Source: Vreelandella aquamarina | GTDB taxonomy: Bacteria > Pseudomonadota > Gammaproteobacteria > Pseudomonadales > Halomonadaceae | DNA length: 64,000 nucleotides | Reading direction: 5' to 3' | NCBI RefSeq assembly: GCF_020075495.1 | Contig: NZ_JABYQT010000001.1 | Coordinates: 1-64,000 of the forward strand | Part shown: in pieces, positions 17,805-24,790 of the stretch | Layout of the letters: every line of letters starts with the position of its first letter | Numbering within the stretch: the stretch's first letter is position 1 | Notes under the pieces: model-generated | What the model saw: only the letters and a program-made list of their open reading frames with translations | Told to the model about the DNA's origin: nothing | The model's database searches: none | Made by a program: the position numbers and the translations under genes

Positions 17805-18659
17805 ATGTTCTACAGACGTTGCCGCCGAAATACAAAAAGCCGTTATCAAGCGGCTTGAAGATGTTGCCTGGCTGGCGAACACCCTCGCATATCCGCTTGG
17901 TGACCTGGGGCATGAGGATAATTTCCCCCTGGACCTCCCGGAGCCAAGAGAAAAGCTGCCCTCGATATATCCTGAAGGGTAATTCTCGCTGATCAATACG
18001 GCTGTCTATCATGCTGGAAAATCAGTCATTTGTGGCCTGATATTGTTAATAGTCGATAAAGAGGATGGCTTGTTTACCTTAATGGCGATAGCGATGCTTG
18101 GTGCTTCATATATTGTGTGTTCTTTTATTTTGCGCAGTTATTACACGATGTGTCGTTATAACTCCGTTATCGCTCATTATGAAAATTTGAACACTGCCAG
18201 CTTTTTTAATTTATAAAATCACCCCTGATTAATACTCGGGTAGTGTAAACTAACTTAAAGCCATGATCCTGGTATATAAGTTATTGCCAATAAGTATGTG
18301 TTTATTTGAATAACTATTTATTTTAAGCATATATCCAGGTGATCTCTGTATCCATTATATTGCTAACTTAAATTGTGTTTTTGTATGTATAGAATTGTTA
18401 TAAATTGAATTTATTATAGTAAGTTATAGAATTTCAGGGCTTTTTTTATAGCGGCAGGCTGTTTTTAATAAATGTTAAAGTTATTTTGCGACAACGCGTT
18501 AACAATGCGCTTTTATCCAGTTAAGCGAAACAAATAATCCTTGTTTATCGTTTCGCCGTTGACTATATTTTTTCCACCTGAATATTCCTCGAGTTGTATA
18601 TAAGTGGTGCATTACTTTCTCGCCGTACAGCTTTTGTCTAACTACAAAGGAGTGTAGAA
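17805..18659. other. AT-rich intergenic region upstream of the Crp/Fnr-type regulator
   Basis: No convincing gene. From about 17,810 to 17,982 one plus-strand frame reads like protein (residues such as IQKAVIKRLEDVAWLANTLAYP) and could be the end of a small gene. Its only starts lie inside the preceding terminator hairpin, so it is left uncalled. From 18,050 to 18,640 the sequence is very AT-rich with no ORF of note. The promoter of the regulator must lie here, but no single -10/-35 pair stands out among many A/T-rich hexamers. Confidence 0.4.
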
Positions 18660-19466
18660 ATGGATAAGGTAATGGCTGCAAGACATGATGTTATGGACAG
18701 TAAAGCTTTTAATAATGAATCTAGTGACGTGGCGATGAGCGATTTTAATATTTCATTGGAAAGTGTTTTAGGTTTATATGGAGAGTTGAGTGCTGAATCG
18801 CTGAAAAGCTTGAATGAGGTTCGTAAAAAAACGGTCGAGCTCAAGAGGAATCAAAAGATGTTCTCTTTATGCGATGGCCGGGCAGATGTTTTTATCGTCA
18901 AGGAGGGGTGGGCCAGCTTATGTCACGCATCCGATAAGCGCGGGCAGGACATATGCAATGTATTCATGCCAGGGGATATTATCGGTCTTCGCGAAAGTTT
19001 TTTTGAAAATCACGATATTATAATTCTTGCGCTTACTAATTGCGTTCTCGAGAAAGTGTCTGTCGAACATGTACACGAGCTTTTCAAGAATGATGTAAGT
19101 GTCAGAAGAGCTGTCATGTCTTATATCATGGTCAATGACAATATTACAATCGAGCGCTTGAGAAGTTGTACGCATCACCGCTCCGAAGAGCGTGTTGCTC
19201 ATTTTCTACTGGAAATCTATACGCGCTTTTGTTTCAAGGGGCTGCTAAAGACCAATATTTACTCATTTCCTATTACTCAAGATGTCGTGGGAGAGCTGTT
19301 GGGAATTACCAGCGTTCATGTTAGCCGCTGCATGACCGCGCTTGAGCAAAAAAAGTTTATTCGTAAAACGCGCAGTAGCATCAAGTTGTTAAAGCCAGAA
19401 GAGATGGCCAAGTCAACTGGATTTGATGGTGATTTCATTTATGGCCATATTCGCCTGGATGGATGA
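18660..19466 (+). CDS. Crp/Fnr-family transcriptional regulator
   Basis: The 268 residues comprise an unusual N-terminal extension of about 40, a cyclic-nucleotide-binding-like effector domain (about 55-135, with VFMPGDIIGLRESFF), a dimerisation helix, and a winged helix Crp-type HTH (about 205-236, ITQDVVGELLGITSVHVSRCM). There is no FNR-like N-terminal cysteine cluster, so an oxygen-sensing Fe-S cluster is not indicated. AAGGAG precedes the ATG. Codons are visibly more A/T-rich than in flanking core genes, suggesting transfer or a different mutational history. Targets are unknown; the catalase operon upstream and ectD downstream are candidates. Confidence 0.88.
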   Translation: MDKVMAARHDVMDSKAFNNESSDVAMSDFNISLESVLGLYGELSAESLKSLNEVRKKTVELKRNQKMFSLCDGRADVFIVKEGWASLCHASDKRGQDICNVFMPGDIIGLRESFFENHDIIILALTNCVLEKVSVEHVHELFKNDVSVRRAVMSYIMVNDNITIERLRSCTHHRSEERVAHFLLEIYTRFCFKGLLKTNIYSFPITQDVVGELLGITSVHVSRCMTALEQKKFIRKTRSSIKLLKPEEMAKSTGFDGDFIYGHIRLDG

Positions 19467-19915
19467 CTAATCGTCATGAAGTGGCTGTTTTATATTCAAT
19501 GAGCGCCATATGAGTGTTCTTGTTAGGTATCTGCATGAAAAAGCAACAGAAGTCGGTGCGCTCATGTATTGGCTTCTATTGTGGTCGTCGCTATCCTTCC
19601 TTCTTGATTCTCTCCTCTGATATTTCTATACCTTCCCGTCTGGTTGCATCGTTAGCGGGCATTCTGCTGTCGGTAATAACCTTGATGCTATAAATTCTAT
19701 AGCTTGTATGTAGGCAACGAACCAGCTGCATAACGATCTGGCATCAATGTTCGAAGGAAAGGAATACTATTGTTTGTAGTGCATTAGTCGCGCCGGGCGC
19801 TTTTTTATAACGCAAGTTAGATAAAACCGTTCGCGACTTGCAGCCTCGCCCGTGTTGTCTACCTTGTTAGGGCATGACATTGATCTGAAATTTAATCATA
19901 CAAGGAGTGGATTAG
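19467..19915. other. Intergenic region between the regulator and ectD
   Basis: No gene is firmly supported. One possible 36-residue ORF (19,510-19,620) would encode a single hydrophobic helix (MYWLLLWSSLSFLLDSLL) but lacks a clear ribosome site. GCGC-CGG-GCGC followed by six T (19,790-19,806) is a weak terminator. A TTGATC half-site (19,880-19,885) lies 31 bases before the ectD start, similar to the palindromes upstream of the catalase gene. Confidence 0.4.
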
Positions 19916-20899
19916 ATGACAGTCAGCAATCTATCTCTCAATAACGTAACAGCGCACAAGCAGTACAGTGAATTAGCCGATGTGCCCTCTACACAGCAGG
20001 CGGGCGTTCAGGATGATTACCCATCGCGTTTGACCCGCCGGCCCGAGTCGCTCTGGCAGCCACGTAAGGATGCAGTCGTGAAGGGGAGACACCTGTCGGG
20101 GCCGCTGAGTGAAGCCCAGCTTGAAGAGTTCGAGCGCAAGGGGTTTCTGTTCATTCCCAACCTGATTACCGGTGATGAGCTCGATACGCTGCGTGATGAT
20201 ATTCAAAAACTGATGACGACGGACGCATACCGCAATCGGGATTTCAGCATTACCGAACCGGACAGCAACGAAATTCGTTCACTGTTTGCCGTGCACTATC
20301 TCTCCGAGCGCCTGGGTGCGCTGGCAAATGATGAACGTGTAGCCGGGGCGGCACGCCAGATCATCGGCGATGACCCTTACGTGCACCAGTCACGCATCAA
20401 CTACAAGCCGGGGTTTGCAGGTAAGGGATTCAACTGGCACTCGGACTTCGAAACCTGGCACGCCGAAGATGGGATGCCGGGTATGCATGCGGTGAGTGCT
20501 TCACTGATTCTGACCGATAATCATGAGTTCAATGGCCCCTTGATGCTGATTCCCGGCTCGCACATGAAATTCGTGCCATGCCTGGGCGAAACTCCCGAAG
20601 ACAACCATAAAAGCTCTCTCAAGGCGCAAGAGGTTGGCGTGCCCAGCCATGAAGCGCTGCGCGAGCTGGTCGCGGAACATGGTATCGAGGCGCCCAAGGG
20701 AAAGGCGGGCGGGCTATTGCTGTTCGATTGCAATACGCTGCACGCATCCAATGCGAATCTATCGCCTGACCCGCGCAGTAATGTGTTCTTCGTGTTCAAC
20801 CGCCCGGATAACCGTTGCCGCGAACCCTATGCGGCTCCCAAGCATCGTCCGGACTTCCTGGCCCACTCGCCGGATGAAAATTGGTCGCTAGAACAGTAA
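19916..20899 (+). CDS. ectD: Ectoine hydroxylase
   Basis: EctD is a non-haem Fe(II)/2-oxoglutarate dioxygenase that converts ectoine to 5-hydroxyectoine. The 327 residues include the signature FNWHSDFETWHAEDGMPGM (172-190) with iron ligands H175 and D177; the distal ligand is H276. In the signature the usual MR near its end is MH (His191), a small deviation. AAGGAG precedes the start. ectABC are not adjacent, so this is the stand-alone ectD arrangement known in Halomonas. The long leader suggests its own osmotic or thermal control. Confidence 0.96.
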   Translation: MTVSNLSLNNVTAHKQYSELADVPSTQQAGVQDDYPSRLTRRPESLWQPRKDAVVKGRHLSGPLSEAQLEEFERKGFLFIPNLITGDELDTLRDDIQKLMTTDAYRNRDFSITEPDSNEIRSLFAVHYLSERLGALANDERVAGAARQIIGDDPYVHQSRINYKPGFAGKGFNWHSDFETWHAEDGMPGMHAVSASLILTDNHEFNGPLMLIPGSHMKFVPCLGETPEDNHKSSLKAQEVGVPSHEALRELVAEHGIEAPKGKAGGLLLFDCNTLHASNANLSPDPRSNVFFVFNRPDNRCREPYAAPKHRPDFLAHSPDENWSLEQ

Positions 20900-21013
20900 G
20901 TTTCGCTGGAGCGGTAATCGTGTATTAGGTTGTGGAACATTCGCATAGGTAAGGTAGACTGTTGCGTCTGTCGTTGCGAAGGCGGCACGCATAAAGAGAA
21001 GGAGAATACCCCC

Positions 21014-21679
21014 ATGCGTCTTGTTCCACAATTTACCGATGGTCAGGCATTTTCCCATGCATTGGGCAAAGTCGTGTGCGTTGGCCGCAATTATGCTGAT
21101 CACGCCAAGGAGCTGGATAACCCTGTTCCCAGCGAGCCTCTGCTGTTCATCAAACCTTCCACAAGCGTTGTCGATATCACTGCACCGCTTAGTCCGCCAT
21201 TTTCGCGCGGCGACGTCCATTACGAAACCGAGCTGGCCCTGTTGGTGGGTGATACCCTGGCCCACGCAACGCCGGATGAGGCCGAGCGCGCGATTGTCGG
21301 TATCGGCCTGGCGCTGGATCTGACCCTGCGCGATGTGCAAACCCAGCTCAAGGAGAAGGGCCATCCTTGGGAAATTGCCAAGGGATTTGACGGTTCCTGT
21401 CCGCTCTCCTCGTTCTTGCCATTAAGCCGCGTGCCCAACTGGAATGCACTGGCCTTTACGCTGGAGATCGATGGGGAAGAGCGCCAGCGCGGCGAAGGCT
21501 CGGACATGATCTTTGCGATTCCGTCGCTGGTAGCCGAGATGAGCCGCCACTTCACCCTGGAGCCTGGTGATGTCATCCTGACTGGCACCCCCGCCGGCGT
21601 AGGTGAGCTGACGCGTGGCATGGCGCTGCGCCTCACGCTGACCGGTGGCCTTGAGATCACTACATCGGTGGTCGATTGA
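21014..21679 (+). CDS. Fumarylacetoacetate hydrolase family protein
   Basis: The 221 residues carry the FAH-fold pattern: CVGRNYADHAKE near the N-terminus, FIKPSTSV, then HYETELALL with the metal-binding acidic residues, and a GTPAGVGEL segment near the C-terminus. Close relatives such as YcgM/FAHD1 act as acylpyruvate hydrolases or oxaloacetate decarboxylases; the substrate here is open. The start at 21,014 follows AAGGAG at 20,999; an earlier ATG at 20,930 would add a cysteine-rich leader with no family match. It lies 114 bases after ectD. Confidence 0.88.
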   Translation: MRLVPQFTDGQAFSHALGKVVCVGRNYADHAKELDNPVPSEPLLFIKPSTSVVDITAPLSPPFSRGDVHYETELALLVGDTLAHATPDEAERAIVGIGLALDLTLRDVQTQLKEKGHPWEIAKGFDGSCPLSSFLPLSRVPNWNALAFTLEIDGEERQRGEGSDMIFAIPSLVAEMSRHFTLEPGDVILTGTPAGVGELTRGMALRLTLTGGLEITTSVVD

Positions 21680-21691
21680 CCACACGCTCTC

Positions 21692-21727
21692 GTAAAAACG
21701 CCCCCGGAGATCGATCAGGGGGCGTTC
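21692..21727 (-). terminator. Rho-independent terminator of speA
   Basis: Read on the minus strand, AACGCCCCC and GGGGGCGTT form a nine-pair stem followed by TTTTT, 28 bases after the speA stop. On the plus strand the same stem could stop the FAH-family transcript but has no T-run. Confidence 0.85.
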
Positions 21728-21753
21728 GGCTTGCCATGTAATTACGGCGCGGC

Positions 21754-23670
21754 TCATTCCAGATAGGTGTAGCCTTCGAGTCCTTCGTTCAGGCTTGCCG
21801 CAAAGCTTTCCTGCTCCTGTTTTGAAAATCCGCTGTTGGCGATCTGCTCGGTCAGCTTCTGCTTCAGCACGCGGGCATCGAAGTTGACGTAGGCCAGCAC
21901 TGCGGCCACGGTATCGCCGGCCAGCGGATTGGAAAGTACCCAGTTGCCGTGCTCATCCAAGGCGGCATCCACCGAGTCGGTATCACCAAACAGATTGTGC
22001 AGATCGCCCAGAATCTCCTGATAGGCGCCCACCAGGAAAAAGCCCAACCAGCGCTCATCTTCTGACGGCCACTCGGGCAGGGGCAGGGTGCTTTCTACCC
22101 CTTGACCGTCCACGTAGCTATCGATACGCCCGTCGGAGTCGCAGGTAATGTCCTGAATCACCGCACGGCGGGTTGGCGTCTGGTTGAGTCCGCTGAGCGG
22201 GAGCACCGGAAATATCTGCTCGATCCCCCATACATCGGGCACCGACTGGAACAGCGAGAAGTTGACGAACAGCTTGTCGGCAAGTTTTTCGGCCAGCTCA
22301 TCCATGATCTCGCGGTGGGCGCGGTTGCGAGTATCCAGCAGGCTGCGCAGCCGGGCGCAGGCAGCAAGGTAAAGGCGCTCACCCTCAGCACGCGCGCTGA
22401 TGTCGCTCAGCCCCAGCACGAAGCGGTCCTGAAGTTCGCTCACCGCCTGAAGCAGGTCGTGCCAGGCCTCGACCAGCATGCGTGGCTCCTGAGGCGTTTC
22501 CAACTGCTCGAAGACGCGCCACAGGTCATCTACCTGTGGATCTTTCGTGGATGACCTTTCCGGCGGCGCAGCATCAATGCGCTCCTCGCCGATCACGTTG
22601 GTCACCAGTACCGCGTGATGCGCGGTCAGCGCTCGGCCGGATTCACTGATCAGGTGCGGCTGGGGCAGGCTGGCCTCCTCGCACAGCTGGGCGAAGGCGC
22701 TTACCACGTTGCGCGCGTACTCGCGCATCGAGTAGTTCGCCGAGCAGTAGCTGCGCGAGCGGGTGCCTTCGTAGTCGATGCCCAGGCCGCCGCCGACGTC
22801 TACCGTATCAATCGGTGCGCCGAGAGTAATCAGGTTTTCATAAAACCGTGCGCACTCGCGCAGGCCGCGCTGAATGTCGCGAATGTTGGCAATCTGCGAG
22901 CCCAGGTGGAAGTGCACCAGCTGCAGGCTTGCCAGGGCATCCTGGGCGCGCAGCGTTTCCACCACTTCTAGAATCTGGCTGGCGGTCAGGCCGAACTTGG
23001 ATTTCTCACCGCCGGTATTCTGCCACTTGCCCTTGCCCACCGACGCAAGTCGGGCGCGCAGGCCAATGCGTGGCGTGACGTCCAGCTCCCTGGCCTCCTC
23101 CATGATCATGGCAAGCTCGGAGAGCTTTTCCACTACCAGATAGACGCGGTGACCAAGCTTCTCGCCCAGCAGGGCAAGGCGCACGTACTCGCGGTCCTTG
23201 TAGCCGTTGCACACAATCAGCGAGGAGCCGCCGCCGGACAGGGCCAGCACGGCAAGAAGCTCGGGCTTGCTGCCGGCCTCCAGGCCTACACGGCCATTGC
23301 CGCGTTCGGACGTAGCCAGAATTTCTTCCACCACGCGGCGCTGCTGATTCACCTTGATGGGGTAAACCGCGGTGTAGCCACCCTGGTAGTCGATGTCGCT
23401 CATGGCGGCATCGAAGGCGCCGCACAGCTGCTCGACCCGGTCGTGAAGGATGTCGCTGAAGCGAACCAGAACAGGCAAACGCAGACCCGCCTCCTGCAAC
23501 TGGCTCACCAGCTCGCGCAGGGGCAGGGCAGGGCCTTCGGCGTCGCTGCCCAGAGGGCGCACCAGCGCCTGGCCCTGGTCGTCGACGTCAAAGTAACCGC
23601 TGCCCCACTGATCGATGTTCCATGTGCGGCGGGCACTCAGCGCCGATCCGCCAGTCTGCGTTGCACTCAT
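21754..23670 (-). CDS. speA: Biosynthetic arginine decarboxylase
   Basis: SpeA, a PLP enzyme of alanine-racemase fold, decarboxylates arginine to agmatine for putrescine synthesis. The 638 residues begin with WNIDQWGSGYFDVD, carry the PLP lysine K106 in VYPIKVNQQ and the glycine-rich GGGLGIDYEGT phosphate-binding segment, and end YTYLE, all typical. The ATG overlaps the thrB stop by four bases (ATGA), giving a thrB-speA operon, and a terminator follows. Confidence 0.96.
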   Translation of the reverse strand: MSATQTGGSALSARRTWNIDQWGSGYFDVDDQGQALVRPLGSDAEGPALPLRELVSQLQEAGLRLPVLVRFSDILHDRVEQLCGAFDAAMSDIDYQGGYTAVYPIKVNQQRRVVEEILATSERGNGRVGLEAGSKPELLAVLALSGGGSSLIVCNGYKDREYVRLALLGEKLGHRVYLVVEKLSELAMIMEEARELDVTPRIGLRARLASVGKGKWQNTGGEKSKFGLTASQILEVVETLRAQDALASLQLVHFHLGSQIANIRDIQRGLRECARFYENLITLGAPIDTVDVGGGLGIDYEGTRSRSYCSANYSMREYARNVVSAFAQLCEEASLPQPHLISESGRALTAHHAVLVTNVIGEERIDAAPPERSSTKDPQVDDLWRVFEQLETPQEPRMLVEAWHDLLQAVSELQDRFVLGLSDISARAEGERLYLAACARLRSLLDTRNRAHREIMDELAEKLADKLFVNFSLFQSVPDVWGIEQIFPVLPLSGLNQTPTRRAVIQDITCDSDGRIDSYVDGQGVESTLPLPEWPSEDERWLGFFLVGAYQEILGDLHNLFGDTDSVDAALDEHGNWVLSNPLAGDTVAAVLAYVNFDARVLKQKLTEQIANSGFSKQEQESFAASLNEGLEGYTYLE

Positions 23671-24626
23671 AAATCAGCCTCGGGCAAGGGTAAGGCGCCA
23701 TCTGCGATGCGCGCTTTTAAAATGGTATGAAAACGCTCGGGGTCGTGGGGCGTCAAGTCGTGGGCCGGTGGATCGACATAGACCACCAGCAGGCGCGACA
23801 GCCAGTAGCGCAGTGCCGTCAGGCGCAGCATGACCGGCCAGACGTCACGCTCGTCCTGGGTCAACGGGCGGCGGGCCTGATAGGCGGCAAGCAGCGTATT
23901 GTAGCGTTCGGCATGGAGCGTGCCGTCCTCGTTGGAGGCCCAGTCATTGACCACGATGGCCAGATCGAACAGCAGGTCACCGGTACAGCCGTTGTAGAAA
24001 TCGATGATGCCGCCCAGCCGGTCGCCGTCAAACAGGGTGTTGTCACGGAACAGGTCGCCATGAATCGCGCCTTGAGGCAGCGTATCGACCTGGCCGAAGG
24101 CGCTCTCGAAATCATCGACCTCGTTTTTCATCAAGGTCTGATCGTCCGGGCTTATGTAGGCCAGCACCTTGTGATGCATGGCCTGAAGCCAGTGCAGGTC
24201 GCGCGGGTTCGGGCGGTGGCCGGAAAAGTGCTGGGATACCACGTGCATACGCCCCAGGGCGTCACCCAGTGCCTTGCACTGGGCCAGGTTGGGGGCTTCG
24301 GGATGGCGCCCCGGCATGCGCGGAAACAGCAGCGCCGGTTTGCCTGCCAGGCTGTGCAGGGCAATACCCTCGCGGTCGTGCACCGGGCCGGGGACCGGCA
24401 GGCGGTGCTCGTCCAGGTAGTCCTGCAGATCGACAAAGAACGGAAGCTCCTCGTGCTCGCCCTGTTCAAACAGGGTCAGCACCAGTTCGCGGTGTTCGGT
24501 GGTGACAAAAAAGGTCGAATTTTCGGTGCCGCCCGCCACTCCTTGCAGAGTCTTGAAGCTGCCGACATCAAACTTTTCCAGAAACGCTGCGACCTGTGCG
24601 TCGCTAAGCGGGGTGAATACAGCCAT
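23667..24626 (-). CDS. thrB: Homoserine kinase, APH-fold (pseudomonad type)
   Basis: The 319 residues belong to the aminoglycoside-phosphotransferase-like homoserine kinases found in pseudomonads, not the GHMP kinases of enterobacteria. Visible features are VFTPLSDAQVAAFLEKFDVG at the start, the catalytic loop HGDLFRDN (189-196) and the metal-binding D209 in IIDFYNG. The start at 24,626 is the family start; 31 extra upstream codons have no match. It is divergent from polA, the same neighbourhood as in Pseudomonas, and overlaps speA by four bases. Confidence 0.93.
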   Translation of the reverse strand: MAVFTPLSDAQVAAFLEKFDVGSFKTLQGVAGGTENSTFFVTTEHRELVLTLFEQGEHEELPFFVDLQDYLDEHRLPVPGPVHDREGIALHSLAGKPALLFPRMPGRHPEAPNLAQCKALGDALGRMHVVSQHFSGHRPNPRDLHWLQAMHHKVLAYISPDDQTLMKNEVDDFESAFGQVDTLPQGAIHGDLFRDNTLFDGDRLGGIIDFYNGCTGDLLFDLAIVVNDWASNEDGTLHAERYNTLLAAYQARRPLTQDERDVWPVMLRLTALRYWLSRLLVVYVDPPAHDLTPHDPERFHTILKARIADGALPLPEADL

Positions 24627-24790
24627 GAGAGTCTCGCCCAGGTTGCCAAGCCCGTTATTGTAGCGGCTTGCCGCACGAGTTGGCAGCGTTGATAAGCGGC
24701 TGGGGCAATTTGCCCGCAACGGTTTGGTTCTAGCCCTGGCGCTTAACGCGTATCATGCCACACTACTCATTTTTGCAATGGATATTGGTT

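Noticed and set aside
17755..17982. 75-codon plus-strand frame after the DUF892 gene
   Set aside because: Its start codons sit in or before a strong terminator. The downstream half looks protein-like but cannot be given a start, so it is only mentioned in the intergenic entry.
18499..18681. 60-codon minus-strand frame upstream of the regulator
   Set aside because: It overlaps the regulator's ribosome site and start, has no motif, and lies in sequence biased enough to give random frames.
19510..19620. 36-residue hydrophobic ORF downstream of the Crp/Fnr-type regulator
   Set aside because: It would make a neat single-helix peptide, but there is no clear ribosome site and the region is AT-rich, so chance is likely.
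22102..24692. Long plus-strand frames opposite speA and thrB
   Set aside because: Shadows of two conserved minus-strand genes; no start signals.
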